Source: Scandinavium sp002470465
GTDB taxonomy: Bacteria; Pseudomonadota; Gammaproteobacteria; Enterobacterales; Enterobacteriaceae
NCBI RefSeq assembly: GCF_040750395.1
Contig: NZ_JBFLVD010000008.1
Span: 186,001-250,000, forward strand
DNA length: 64,000 nt
Reading direction: 5' to 3'
Shown here in pieces: positions 26,647-35,705 of this stretch. The first letter of the stretch is position 1, and every line of letters starts with the position of its first letter. A model generated the notes under the pieces. The model did no database searches. It was not told the DNA's origin and saw nothing but the letters and a program-made list of their open reading frames with translations. The translations under genes and the position numbers were made by a program.

Positions 26647-27813
26647 ATGAACTTACATGAATACCAGGCCAAACAGCTGTTTGCCCGCTATGGTTTACCT
26701 GCGCCAGTAGGCTATGCCTGCTCAACTCCGCGTGAAGCTGAAGAAGCCGCTTCAAAAATTGGTGCGGGCCCATGGGTCGTAAAATGCCAGGTACACGCTG
26801 GCGGCCGCGGTAAAGCGGGCGGCGTAAAAGTGGTTAACAGCAAAGAAGACATCCGCGCTTTCGCGGAGCACTGGCTGGGTAAACGCCTGGTAACCTATCA
26901 AACAGATGCGAACGGCCAGCCTGTTAACCAGATTCTGGTGGAAGCGGCGACCGATATCGCAAAAGAGCTGTACCTGGGCGCGGTTGTTGATCGCAGCTCC
27001 CGTCGCGTGGTGTTCATGGCGTCTACCGAAGGCGGCGTGGAAATCGAAAAAGTAGCGGAAGAAACTCCGCACCTGATCCACAAAGTGGCTATCGATCCGC
27101 TGGCGGGCCCAATGCCTTACCAGGGACGCGAACTGGCGTTCAAACTGGGTCTGGAAGGCAAACTGGTTCAGCAGTTCACCAAGATCTTCATGGGCCTGGC
27201 AAACATCTTCCTGGAACGCGATCTGGCGCTGATCGAAATCAACCCGCTGGTTATCACCAAACAGGGTGACCTGATCTGCCTCGATGGCAAACTGGGTGCG
27301 GACGGCAACGCCCTGTTCCGTCAGCCGGATCTGCGTGAAATGCGCGATCAGTCTCAGGAAGATCCACGTGAAGCGCAGGCTGCGCAGTGGGAACTGAACT
27401 ACGTTGCTCTCGATGGCAATATTGGTTGCATGGTCAACGGCGCGGGTCTGGCGATGGGCACCATGGACATCGTTAAGCTGCACGGCGGTGAACCGGCTAA
27501 CTTCCTCGACGTTGGCGGCGGCGCAACCAAAGAGCGCGTGACTGAAGCGTTCAAAATTATCCTCTCTGATGACAACGTGAAAGCTGTGCTGGTGAATATC
27601 TTCGGCGGCATCGTTCGTTGTGACCTGATTGCTGACGGCATCATCGGTGCAGTAGAAGAAGTGGGCGTGAACGTGCCGGTGGTCGTGCGTCTGGAAGGTA
27701 ACAACGCCGAGCTCGGCGCGAAAAGACTGGCTGACAGCGGCCTGAATATTATTGCAGCGAAAAGTCTGACCGATGCGGCTCAGCAGGTCGTTCACGCAGT
27801 GGAGGGGAAATAA
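26647..27813 (+). CDS. sucC: Succinate-CoA ligase, ADP-forming, beta subunit
   Basis: 388 residues, the E. coli length. ATP-grasp domain at the N-terminus (MNLHEYQAKQLFARYGLPAP, QVHAGGRGKAGGVK) and a CoA-ligase domain at the C-terminus (MVNGAGLAMGTMD, NIFGGIVRCD). With SucD it converts succinyl-CoA to succinate with substrate-level phosphorylation. The TAATG overlap with sucD indicates translational coupling. Confidence 0.98.
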   Translation: MNLHEYQAKQLFARYGLPAPVGYACSTPREAEEAASKIGAGPWVVKCQVHAGGRGKAGGVKVVNSKEDIRAFAEHWLGKRLVTYQTDANGQPVNQILVEAATDIAKELYLGAVVDRSSRRVVFMASTEGGVEIEKVAEETPHLIHKVAIDPLAGPMPYQGRELAFKLGLEGKLVQQFTKIFMGLANIFLERDLALIEINPLVITKQGDLICLDGKLGADGNALFRQPDLREMRDQSQEDPREAQAAQWELNYVALDGNIGCMVNGAGLAMGTMDIVKLHGGEPANFLDVGGGATKERVTEAFKIILSDDNVKAVLVNIFGGIVRCDLIADGIIGAVEEVGVNVPVVVRLEGNNAELGAKRLADSGLNIIAAKSLTDAAQQVVHAVEGK

Positions 27814-28682
27814 TGTCCATTTTAATTGATAAAAACACCAAGGTTATCTGCCAGGGCTTTACCGGTAGCCAGGGGACTTTCCACTCTGAACAAGCGATTG
27901 CTTACGGCACCAACATGGTTGGCGGCGTAACGCCAGGAAAAGGCGGCACCACGCATCTTGGCCTGCCGGTCTTCAACACCGTGCGCGAAGCGGTAGAAGC
28001 GACCGGCGCAACCGCCACCGTTATCTACGTTCCGGCGCCGTTCTGCAAAGACTCTATCCTGGAAGCCATCGATGCAGGCATCAAGCTTATCATCACCATC
28101 ACCGAAGGCATCCCGACTCTGGATATGCTGACCGTGAAGGTCAAGCTGGATGAAGCGGGCGTGCGCATGATTGGCCCGAACTGCCCGGGCGTTATTACCC
28201 CAGGCGCCAGCAAAATCGGCATCATGCCAGGCCACATTCACAAGCCTGGCAAAGTGGGCATCGTTTCCCGCTCCGGCACCCTGACCTATGAAGCGGTTAA
28301 GCAGACCACCGACTATGGTTTCGGCCAGTCCACCTGTGTGGGTATCGGCGGTGACCCGATCCCGGGTTCTAACTTCATCGACATCCTGAAGATGTTCCAG
28401 GAAGATCCGCAGACTGAAGCAATCGTGATGATCGGTGAGATCGGCGGTAGCGCAGAAGAAGAAGCTGCTGCGTATATCAAAGATCATGTGACTAAGCCTG
28501 TAGTCGGCTACATCGCGGGCGTCACTGCACCGAAAGGCAAGCGTATGGGTCACGCAGGTGCAATCATTGCGGGCGGGAAAGGTACGGCGGATGAGAAATT
28601 CGCAGCCCTGGAAGCCGCTGGCGTGAAAACCGTTCGCAGCCTCGCCGACATCGGTGAAGCGCTGAAAACCATCATTAACTGA
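27813..28682 (+). CDS. sucD: Succinate-CoA ligase alpha subunit
   Basis: 289 residues. Rossmann CoA-binding domain at the N-terminus (CQGFTGSQGTFHSEQAI) and a ligase domain with GPNCPGVITPG and the phospho-His motif GKRMGHAGAIIAGG (His near residue 247). Last gene of the sdhCDAB-sucABCD operon; its 3' UTR probably yields the SdhX small RNA. Confidence 0.98.
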   Translation: MSILIDKNTKVICQGFTGSQGTFHSEQAIAYGTNMVGGVTPGKGGTTHLGLPVFNTVREAVEATGATATVIYVPAPFCKDSILEAIDAGIKLIITITEGIPTLDMLTVKVKLDEAGVRMIGPNCPGVITPGASKIGIMPGHIHKPGKVGIVSRSGTLTYEAVKQTTDYGFGQSTCVGIGGDPIPGSNFIDILKMFQEDPQTEAIVMIGEIGGSAEEEAAAYIKDHVTKPVVGYIAGVTAPKGKRMGHAGAIIAGGKGTADEKFAALEAAGVKTVRSLADIGEALKTIIN

Positions 28683-28763
28683 TAATCCTCTCTGCTCCCC
28701 GTGCGGGGAGCTTTATATGTCCCTTTTCGACATGGTTGGCCACCTTAGCGGGTGGCCTTTTTT
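28683..28763 (+). ncRNA. sdhX: Probable SdhX (RybD) sRNA from the sdh-suc 3' UTR
   Basis: The sequence after the sucD stop carries a CTCCCC-GTGC-GGGGAG hairpin (28695-28710), an unpaired pyrimidine-rich segment (CCCTTTTCGA) and then the terminator hairpin. In E. coli this 3' UTR is cut from the operon mRNA to give SdhX, an Hfq-bound RNA that represses ackA among others. The 5' end is a guess because it depends on RNase cleavage. Confidence 0.6.
28738..28763 (+). terminator. Terminator of the sdh-suc operon
   Basis: GGCCACC-TTAGCG-GGTGGCC followed by a six-T run: a strong intrinsic terminator 56 bases after the sucD stop. Confidence 0.92.
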
Positions 28764-29493
28764 ATACCTGCGCATTGTCCGCGTCTCTGTGGCGTATCCG
28801 CTCTGATCAATAATTCTGCAAACGAGTCCCGACTGCACATTGCACGAGCGTTTTCTTTTTAACCCGGCGTTATGTTGGTGTGTTAAATATTAAAATCATT
28901 GCTGTGAATGAAATGTAATAAAAAGCAGCTATACTTGGCGGCAGAAAAAGCCTTTCTTAGGGTTTAAACTTCTAATCCTGTTCCTCTTTCTCGTCTTATT
29001 GTGCCCGCAGTTAAAAAGCCATTACCTTTCGTGCCAATTTCGTCTTATTTGATAACCATCAATGTCATGCCGCGAACATGTTTTTAACATTGATTTCACT
29101 ATGAATCATAGTGCGCATACAGAATTAACATGTGAGGGTGAAATTGATTTAAATCAATATGTAATGCCTGGAAAAACGTAGTGTAAAGCGGTAAATTGTC
29201 GCGGATCAAAGTGGTCGAAATGCATCATCTTAGCTATATATTGATCAGCGTCGAAAAACGTAAATCTTACTCAATAAAAACCTGTTTATTGTAAGGGTTT
29301 TACGGCGTAATATATTCATGGGATCAATTTGGGTTTTTTTATTAACTTATTTGTAACCTTTGCTTATTGCCGTTATCACACACGATCGCGGCAACGGGAC
29401 GGGAAGCAAATCAATTTGTATTGGGGCATGCGTGTGAATCCTTTCTAACGGGATTCACTCTCGGAGTCTTCATGCGATGAGCAAGGAGTCATG
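28764..29493 (+). promoter_or_regulatory. sucD-cydA intergenic region with the cydA control sequences
   Basis: About 730 AT-rich bases without a coding frame I can support. E. coli has mngR-mngA-mngB in this interval; nothing of them is seen here. The cydA-proximal 400 bases should carry several promoters and ArcA sites. The clear site is the FNR box at 29144-29157. The AAGGAG before cydA ends the region. Confidence 0.7.
29144..29157 (+). promoter_or_regulatory. FNR box upstream of cydA
   Basis: TTGATTTAAATCAA is a perfect match to the FNR consensus TTGAT-N4-ATCAA. In E. coli Fnr represses and ArcA activates cydAB, so the oxidase peaks at low oxygen. Confidence 0.85.
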
Positions 29494-31062
29494 ATGTTAG
29501 ATATAGTCGAACTGTCGCGCTTACAGTTTGCCTTGACCGCGATGTACCACTTCCTTTTTGTGCCACTGACGCTCGGTATGGCGTTCCTGCTGGCCATCAT
29601 GGAAACGGTCTACGTCCTTTCCGGCAAACAGATTTATAAAGATATGACCAAGTTCTGGGGCAAGTTGTTTGGTATCAACTTCGCTCTGGGTGTGGCAACC
29701 GGCCTGACCATGGAGTTCCAGTTCGGGACTAACTGGTCTTACTATTCCCACTACGTGGGCGATATCTTCGGTGCGCCGCTGGCGATCGAAGGGCTGATGG
29801 CCTTCTTCCTCGAATCCACCTTTGTAGGTCTGTTCTTCTTCGGTTGGGATCGTCTGGGTAAAATCCAACACATGGCGGTAACCTGGCTCGTTGCTCTGGG
29901 TTCAAACATGTCCGCACTCTGGATTCTGGTCGCCAACGGCTGGATGCAGAACCCGGTGGCATCAGACTTCAACTTCGAAACCATGCGCATGGAGATGGTG
30001 AGCTTCTCCGAGCTCGTCCTGAACCCGGTTGCTCAGGTGAAATTCGTGCACACCGTGGCATCCGGCTACGTGTGCGGCGCGATGTTCATCCTCGGTATCA
30101 GTTCCTACTATATGCTGCGTAATCGCGATTTCGCTTTCGCGAAACGCTCCTTTGCTATTGCCGCGAGCTTCGGTATGGCCGCAGTACTCTCCGTTATCGT
30201 GCTGGGTGATGAATCCGGTTACGAAATGGGTGACGTACAGAAAACCAAACTGGCCGCCATTGAAGCCGAATGGGAAACGCAGCCAGCACCGGCTTCCTTT
30301 ACCCTGTTTGGTATTCCCGATCAGGATGCGCAGAAAAACCATCTGCAAATTCAAATTCCTTACGCGCTGGGCATCATCGCCACCCGTTCTGTTGATAAGC
30401 AGGTGACGGGCCTGAAAGAGCTGATGGTTCAGCACGAAGAGCGTATTCGTAACGGGATGAAGGCTTACAAACTGCTGGAAGAACTGCGTTCCGGTTCAGC
30501 CGATCAGTCCGTACGTAACGAATTTAACAGCGTGAAAAAAGACCTGGGTTACGGTCTGCTGCTGAAGCGTTATACCCCGAACGTCTCTGATGCGACGGAA
30601 GCACAAATCCAGCAGGCGACGAAAGACTCGATTCCTCGCGTCGCTCCGCTGTACTTTGCTTTCCGTATCATGGTGGCGTGTGGCGTGCTGATGCTGCTTA
30701 TCATTGCCGCCTGCTTCTGGACGGTTATTCGTAATCGTATCGGCAGTAAAAAATGGCTGCTGCGTGCTTGCCTGTACGGTATTCCGCTGCCGTGGATCGC
30801 CATTGAGTCCGGCTGGTTTGTCGCAGAATATGGTCGTCAGCCGTGGGCGATAGGTGAGGTGTTACCGACGGCCGTCGCGAACTCGTCGCTGACCACAGGC
30901 GATCTCCTCTTCTCGATGTTGCTGATTTGCGGCCTGTACACGTTGTTCCTGGTGGCGGAAATGTTCCTGATGTTCAAATTTGCGCGTCTGGGACCAAGCA
31001 GCCTGAAAACCGGTCGTTACCATTTTGAGCAGACCCCTGTGTCTGGTCAGCCGGCACGCTAA
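29494..31062 (+). CDS. cydA: Cytochrome bd-I ubiquinol oxidase subunit I
   Basis: 522 residues from the second of two adjacent ATGs (better spaced from AAGGAG); the first, at 29491, adds one Met. Nine or so membrane helices. H19 (TAMYH) is the haem b595 ligand, H186 region (KFVHTVASGYV) the b558 ligand, and the Q-loop lies around residues 240-330. GWFVAEYGRQPWAIGEVLPT is the family signature. Oxidises ubiquinol and reduces O2 with very high affinity. Confidence 0.97.
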   Translation: MLDIVELSRLQFALTAMYHFLFVPLTLGMAFLLAIMETVYVLSGKQIYKDMTKFWGKLFGINFALGVATGLTMEFQFGTNWSYYSHYVGDIFGAPLAIEGLMAFFLESTFVGLFFFGWDRLGKIQHMAVTWLVALGSNMSALWILVANGWMQNPVASDFNFETMRMEMVSFSELVLNPVAQVKFVHTVASGYVCGAMFILGISSYYMLRNRDFAFAKRSFAIAASFGMAAVLSVIVLGDESGYEMGDVQKTKLAAIEAEWETQPAPASFTLFGIPDQDAQKNHLQIQIPYALGIIATRSVDKQVTGLKELMVQHEERIRNGMKAYKLLEELRSGSADQSVRNEFNSVKKDLGYGLLLKRYTPNVSDATEAQIQQATKDSIPRVAPLYFAFRIMVACGVLMLLIIAACFWTVIRNRIGSKKWLLRACLYGIPLPWIAIESGWFVAEYGRQPWAIGEVLPTAVANSSLTTGDLLFSMLLICGLYTLFLVAEMFLMFKFARLGPSSLKTGRYHFEQTPVSGQPAR

Positions 31063-31077
31063 GACAGGAGTCGTCAA

Positions 31078-32217
31078 ATGTTCGATTATGAAGTATTACG
31101 TTTTATCTGGTGGCTGCTGGTTGGCATTCTGCTGATTGGTTTTGCGGTCGCTGATGGTTTCGACATGGGGGTGGGCATGCTCACCCGTTTGCTTGGTCGC
31201 ACTGACACCGAGCGTCGAATCATGATTAACTCCATCGCCCCGCACTGGGACGGTAACCAGGTGTGGCTGATCACCGCAGGTGGCGCACTGTTCGCTGCCT
31301 GGCCGATGGTCTACGCGGCTGCGTTCTCCGGTTTCTACGTGGCGATGATTCTGGTGCTGGCGTCTTTATTCTTCCGTCCGGTTGGTTTCGACTACCGTTC
31401 CAAGATTGAAGATACCCGCTGGCGCAACATGTGGGACTGGGGCATCTTCATCGGTAGCTTCGTACCACCGCTGGTGATTGGCGTGGCGTTCGGTAACCTG
31501 CTTCAGGGCGTACCGTTCCATCTCGACGAGTACATGCGTCTTTACTACACCGGTAACTTCTTCCAACTGCTCAATCCGTTTGGTCTGCTGGCAGGGATTG
31601 TGAGCGTGGCGATGATCCTGACGCAGGGCGCAACCTATCTTCAAATGCGTACCGCAGGCGAACTGCATCTGCGCACGCGTACCGTTTCTCAGGTAGCGGC
31701 TCTGGTGACCATGGTGTGCTTCGTTCTGGCGGGCGTCTGGGTTTACTACGGCATTGATGGCTACGTGGTGAAATCGGTTCTCGATCACCATGCCGCGTCT
31801 AACCCGCTGACTAAAGAAGTCGTGCGTGAAGCGGGTGCCTGGATGGTGAACTTCAACAATATGCCGGCTCTGTGGGCGATTCCTGCTCTGGGCGTGGTGC
31901 TGCCTCTGCTCACTATCGTCACTTCGCGTGCAGAGAAGGGCGCCTGGGCGTTCCTGTTCTCCTCGCTGACGCTGGCCTGCATCATCCTGACCGCAGGTAT
32001 CGCTATGTTCCCATTCATTATGCCTTCAAGCACAATGATGAACGCGAGCCTGACCATGTGGGATGCGACCTCCAGCCAGCTGACGCTGAACGTGATGACT
32101 TACGCGGCGATGGTGTTTGTACCGATTATTCTGCTCTACACCGCCTGGTGTTACTGGAAAATGTTCGGTCGTATCACCAAAGATGACATCGAACGCAACA
32201 CCCATTCCCTGTACTGA
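31078..32217 (+). CDS. cydB: Cytochrome bd-I ubiquinol oxidase subunit II
   Basis: 379 residues, same as E. coli, with about eight membrane helices. The conserved start FDYEVLRFIWWLLVGILLIG and the FAVADGFDMGVGML motif are clear. It pairs with CydA. It begins 15 bases after cydA. Confidence 0.97.
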   Translation: MFDYEVLRFIWWLLVGILLIGFAVADGFDMGVGMLTRLLGRTDTERRIMINSIAPHWDGNQVWLITAGGALFAAWPMVYAAAFSGFYVAMILVLASLFFRPVGFDYRSKIEDTRWRNMWDWGIFIGSFVPPLVIGVAFGNLLQGVPFHLDEYMRLYYTGNFFQLLNPFGLLAGIVSVAMILTQGATYLQMRTAGELHLRTRTVSQVAALVTMVCFVLAGVWVYYGIDGYVVKSVLDHHAASNPLTKEVVREAGAWMVNFNNMPALWAIPALGVVLPLLTIVTSRAEKGAWAFLFSSLTLACIILTAGIAMFPFIMPSSTMMNASLTMWDATSSQLTLNVMTYAAMVFVPIILLYTAWCYWKMFGRITKDDIERNTHSLY

Positions 32218-32231
32218 GTAAGGAGCAACAT

Positions 32232-32339
32232 ATGTGGTACTTCGCATGGATTCTGGGAACGCTTCTGGCTTGTGCGTTCGGCGTGATCACCGCCCTGGCG
32301 CTAGAACACGTTGAGTCCGGACAAAAAGAAGATCATTAA
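32232..32339 (+). CDS. cydX: CydX, small subunit of cytochrome bd-I (35 aa)
   Basis: A 35-codon gene starting MWYFAWILGTLLAC with a single membrane helix, followed by ITALALEHVESGQKEDH. It is almost identical to E. coli CydX (37 aa); only the C-terminal tail differs. It is needed to stabilise the haems of the bd oxidase. It lies 14 bases after cydB with TAAGGAG upstream, and its TAA overlaps the ybgE ATG. Confidence 0.95.
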   Translation: MWYFAWILGTLLACAFGVITALALEHVESGQKEDH

Positions 32340-32632
32340 TGACTAAACTTATCGCAGCGTTGTATGCGGTAATGGACAAGGGCCCGTTAAGGGCCCTTTC
32401 GTTACTGATGGCATTAGTGCTGGCGGGCTGCATCTTCTGGGATCCCTCCCGCTTTGCGGCTAAAACCAGCGAGCTGGAAATCTGGCATGGTTTCCTGATC
32501 ATGTGGGCGGTGTGTGCGGGCGTCATTCATGGCGTGGGTTTTCGTCCAAAGTCAATCCACTGGCAGGGGATTTTTTGCCCACTGATTGCTGACCTCGTCC
32601 TGCTTGCCGGGCTGATTTTCTTTTACGCCTGA
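32339..32632 (+). CDS. ybgE: Cyd operon protein YbgE
   Basis: 97 residues with three hydrophobic segments (about 19-37, 48-66, 78-96), the E. coli length. A predicted inner-membrane protein of unknown function always linked to cydABX. Translation is coupled to cydX by a TAATG overlap. Confidence 0.92.
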   Translation: MTKLIAALYAVMDKGPLRALSLLMALVLAGCIFWDPSRFAAKTSELEIWHGFLIMWAVCAGVIHGVGFRPKSIHWQGIFCPLIADLVLLAGLIFFYA

Positions 32633-32782
32633 TTCAGAAACATCCGTTAATCGCTATGGGCTTGTTCGAGCCCATAAAAATTTACTCTCCGTTTACTTTC
32701 CCCCATTCCAAACCATCATTCCCGCGCGTATAGTAGCGAAGTTTGAAAGCCCTAAATATTGTTTGCATTACCGGGATGTAAA

Positions 32783-33187
32783 GTGAATACAACGCTGTTT
32801 CGATGGCCGGTTCGTGTCTATTACGAAGACACCGACGCCGGTGGTGTGGTTTACCACGCCAGCTATGTCGCTTTCTATGAGAGAGCACGCACTGAGATGC
32901 TGCGCCACCATCACTTCAGCCAACAGGTTCTGCTGGCTGAACGCGTTGCCTTTGTGGTGCGCAAGATGACGCTGGAGTATTTCGCCGCCGCCAGACTCGA
33001 CGACATGCTCGAAGTCCAGACGGAAATTACAGCGATGCGGGGCACCTCTCTGGTGTTCACGCAGCGGATAGTCAACGCAGAAAACAAAGTCCTCAACGAG
33101 GCGGAAGTGCTGATTGTTTGCGTTGATCCACTCTTAATGAAGCCTCGTGCGCTTCCCAAGTCTATTGTCGCGGAGTTTAAGCAGTGA
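32783..33187 (+). CDS. ybgC: Acyl-CoA thioesterase YbgC (GTG start)
   Basis: 134 residues from GTG at 32783, reading VNTTLFRWPVRVYYEDTDAG, the E. coli length. Hot-dog fold 4-hydroxybenzoyl-CoA thioesterase family with the active-site YEDTDAGGVVYHASYVAFYE. In E. coli it interacts with phospholipid synthesis enzymes and acyl carrier protein. First gene of the tol-pal operon; its TGA overlaps the tolQ start (GTGA). Confidence 0.95.
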   Translation: MNTTLFRWPVRVYYEDTDAGGVVYHASYVAFYERARTEMLRHHHFSQQVLLAERVAFVVRKMTLEYFAAARLDDMLEVQTEITAMRGTSLVFTQRIVNAENKVLNEAEVLIVCVDPLLMKPRALPKSIVAEFKQ

Positions 33188-33876
33188 CTGACATGAATAT
33201 CCTTGATTTGTTCCTGAAGGCAAGCCTTCTGGTTAAACTTATCATGTTGATCTTGATTGGTTTTTCAATCGCCTCCTGGGCCATCATTATCCAGAGAACG
33301 CGTATCCTCAATGCGGCAGGTCGCGAAGCTGAAGCCTTCGAAGACAAGTTCTGGTCCGGCATTGAACTCTCTCGCCTGTATCAGGAAAGCCAGGGCCGTC
33401 GCGACAACCTGACCGGTTCAGAGCAGATTTTCTACAGTGGCTTCAAAGAGTTTGCTCGTTTACATCGGGCGAACAGCCACGCGCCTGAAGCGATTGTGGA
33501 AGGGGCGTCGCGTGCGATGCGCATCTCCATGAACCGAGAGCTGGAAAACCTCGAAAACCACATTCCTTTCCTCGGCACGGTCGGTTCCATCAGCCCGTAT
33601 ATCGGCCTGTTTGGCACAGTGTGGGGGATCATGCACGCCTTTATCGCACTGGGTGCGGTAAAAGTGGCAACGTTGCAGATGGTGGCTCCAGGTATTGCCG
33701 AAGCGCTGATCGCAACCGCGATTGGTCTGTTTGCCGCGATTCCAGCGGTTATGGCTTATAACCGCCTGAACCAACGCGTGAACAAGCTGGAGCTGAACTA
33801 CGACAACTTTATGGAAGAGTTCACCGCGATTCTGCACCGCCAGGCATTTACCAGCAGCGAAAGCAACAAGGGGTAA
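33184..33876 (+). CDS. tolQ: Tol-Pal proton channel subunit TolQ
   Basis: 230 residues, GTG start overlapping the ybgC stop as in E. coli. MotA/ExbB family with three membrane helices; the last two (GSISPYIGLFGTVWGIMHAF and PGIAEALIATAIGLFAAIPA) line the proton path. With TolR it uses proton motive force to energise TolA during envelope constriction. Confidence 0.97.
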   Translation: MTDMNILDLFLKASLLVKLIMLILIGFSIASWAIIIQRTRILNAAGREAEAFEDKFWSGIELSRLYQESQGRRDNLTGSEQIFYSGFKEFARLHRANSHAPEAIVEGASRAMRISMNRELENLENHIPFLGTVGSISPYIGLFGTVWGIMHAFIALGAVKVATLQMVAPGIAEALIATAIGLFAAIPAVMAYNRLNQRVNKLELNYDNFMEEFTAILHRQAFTSSESNKG

Positions 33877-33879
33877 ACC

Positions 33880-34305
33880 ATGGCCAGACGTGGACGCGGA
33901 CGTCGTGAACTGAAGTCCGAAATTAACATCGTTCCGTTGCTGGATGTGCTGCTGGTGCTGCTGCTGATCTTCATGGCGACAGCGCCGATCATTTCGCAGA
34001 GCGTGGATGTCAATCTGCCAGATGCGACCGAGTCGCAGGCCGTCAGCACCAATGACGATCCGCCGGTGATTGTGGAAGTGTCCGGAGTAGGGCAGTACAG
34101 CGTCAATGTCGGTCCGGACAAGATGCCACAGCTGCCGCCGGAGCAGGTTGTTGCTGAAGCTCAGCGTCGGCTGCAGGCGAATCCGAAAACGATCTTCCTG
34201 ATCGGTGGCGCGAAAGATGTGCCTTACGATGAAATCATTAAAGCGCTAAACCTGTTGCACAGCGCGGGTGTGAAGTCAGTGGGTTTAATGACCCAGCCAA
34301 TCTGA
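33880..34305 (+). CDS. tolR: Tol-Pal proton channel subunit TolR
   Basis: 141 residues (E. coli 142). ExbD family: short basic N-terminus, one membrane helix carrying the proton-accepting Asp (NIVPLLDVLLVLLLIFM, D near residue 23), and a periplasmic domain. Stop and next gene tolA are 36 bases apart. Confidence 0.97.
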   Translation: MARRGRGRRELKSEINIVPLLDVLLVLLLIFMATAPIISQSVDVNLPDATESQAVSTNDDPPVIVEVSGVGQYSVNVGPDKMPQLPPEQVVAEAQRRLQANPKTIFLIGGAKDVPYDEIIKALNLLHSAGVKSVGLMTQPI

Positions 34306-34341
34306 CCCGGCTAACAGGCTAACAGTTTTTGGGAACCGAGA

Positions 34342-35574
34342 GTGTCAAAGGCAACCGACCAACAAAACGAAAAGCTTAAACGCGCGATTATCATTTCAGT
34401 CGTCTTGCATATCATTCTGATTGCACTGCTGATTTGGAGTTCGTTCGATGAGCATATAGATGCTTCGGCAGGCGGGGGCGGTGGCTCATCTATTGATGCG
34501 GTGATGGTCGACCCGGGTGCGGTCGTGCAGAACTACAATCGTCAACAGAACCAGCAGGCAAGCGCTCGTCGCGCGGAAGAGCAGCGTGAAAAACAGGCGC
34601 AGCAGCAGGCGGAAGAGATGCGAGAAAAGCAGGCCGCCGAACAGGAGCGCCTGAAGCAGCTCGAGCAGGATCGTCTGAAAGCACAGGAAGAAGCCGCTAA
34701 GCAGGCTGACGCGCAAAAACAAGCGGAGCAGGCAGCTAAGCAGGCGCAGGAACAGCAGAAGCAGGCGGAAGAAGCCGCCGTGAAAGCGGCGGCGCTGGCG
34801 AAGGCCAAAGCAGACGCCCAGGCGAAAGTTGCGGCCGAAGCCGCGAAGAAAGCGGCGGCGGATGCTCAGAAGAAAGCCGAGGCGGAAGCAGCAAAAGCCG
34901 CAGCTGACGCTCAGAAGAAAGCTGAGGCCGAAGCGGCGAAAAAAGCTCAGCAAGACGCTGAGAAAAAAGCTGCCGCCGATGCCGCGAAAAAAGCCGCCGC
35001 AGCAGAGAAAGCTGCGGCTGCAAAAGCAGCTGAAAAAGCGGCCGCAGATAAAGCCGCTGCCGAGAAAGCTGCCGCCGAAAAGGCTGCTGCAAAGAAAGCC
35101 GCAGCTGACAAGGCTGCTGCAGATAAGGCCGCTGCGGCTAAAGCGGCAGCAGCGAAAAAAGCAGCTGAAGCAAAAGAAGCATCGGGCGTTGACGACCTGC
35201 TGGGCGATCTCAGCTCAGGTAAGAATGCGCCGAAAACCGGTGGTGGGGCGAAAGGAAACAATGCCGCCGCCGCCGGAAGCGGTAACACTAAGAACAACGG
35301 CGCTTCAGGCGCGGATATCAGCAACTATGCCGGACAGATTAAAGCGGCTATTGAAAGTCGCTTTTATGATGCTTCTTCGTACGCAGGTAAAGTGTGTACG
35401 CTGCGTGTCAAACTGAATCCTGACGGTACTTTAGCTAGTATCACCTCTGAGGGCGGCGATCCGGCGCTTTGTACTGCGGCACTGGCTGCAGCACGACAGG
35501 CTCGGTTCCCTAAACCTCCATCAGAAGCCGTGTATGAAGTGTTCAAAAATGCGCCGCTGGACTTCAAACCTTAA
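34342..35574 (+). CDS. tolA: Cell envelope integrity protein TolA (GTG start)
   Basis: 410 residues (E. coli 421), GTG start as in E. coli. One N-terminal membrane helix (about 14-34) with the SHLS-type region replaced by VVLHIILIALL, then a very long Ala/Lys/Glu-rich periplasmic helix (about 65-285) with repeated KAAA-type units, a Gly/Asn-rich linker, and the C-terminal domain III (SNYAGQIKAAIESRFYDASS) that contacts TolB and Pal and is used by colicins. The shorter length comes from the repetitive helix. Confidence 0.96.
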   Translation: MSKATDQQNEKLKRAIIISVVLHIILIALLIWSSFDEHIDASAGGGGGSSIDAVMVDPGAVVQNYNRQQNQQASARRAEEQREKQAQQQAEEMREKQAAEQERLKQLEQDRLKAQEEAAKQADAQKQAEQAAKQAQEQQKQAEEAAVKAAALAKAKADAQAKVAAEAAKKAAADAQKKAEAEAAKAAADAQKKAEAEAAKKAQQDAEKKAAADAAKKAAAAEKAAAAKAAEKAAADKAAAEKAAAEKAAAKKAAADKAAADKAAAAKAAAAKKAAEAKEASGVDDLLGDLSSGKNAPKTGGGAKGNNAAAAGSGNTKNNGASGADISNYAGQIKAAIESRFYDASSYAGKVCTLRVKLNPDGTLASITSEGGDPALCTAALAAARQARFPKPPSEAVYEVFKNAPLDFKP

Positions 35575-35580
35575 GGCAGA

Positions 35581-35602
35581 TTTCCCCGTACAAGCGGGGA
35601 AA
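35581..35602 (+). other. Hairpin between tolA and tolB
   Basis: TTTCCCCG-TACAAG-CGGGGAAA: a perfect 8-bp stem seven bases after the tolA stop. No T-run follows, so it may stabilise the tolA mRNA end or partly attenuate, ahead of the separate tolB-pal-cpoB transcript. Confidence 0.6.
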
Positions 35603-35705
35603 AATGTACCAGGCAAGTCTCAGGGTTTTGGTAGTTTTGTGTATTTGAGTTTGTTAACATTCTGCTAAATTATCGTGGGCTTTTCGCCTGGATAAGGGAG
35701 ATATG

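Noticed and set aside
26752..27795. 347-codon minus-strand frame
   Set aside because: Entirely antisense to sucC; composition is that of a shadow frame.
34486..35416. Leu/Arg-rich and Lys/Arg-rich frames across tolA
   Set aside because: Low-complexity shadows of the Ala/Lys/Glu repeat region of tolA in other frames.
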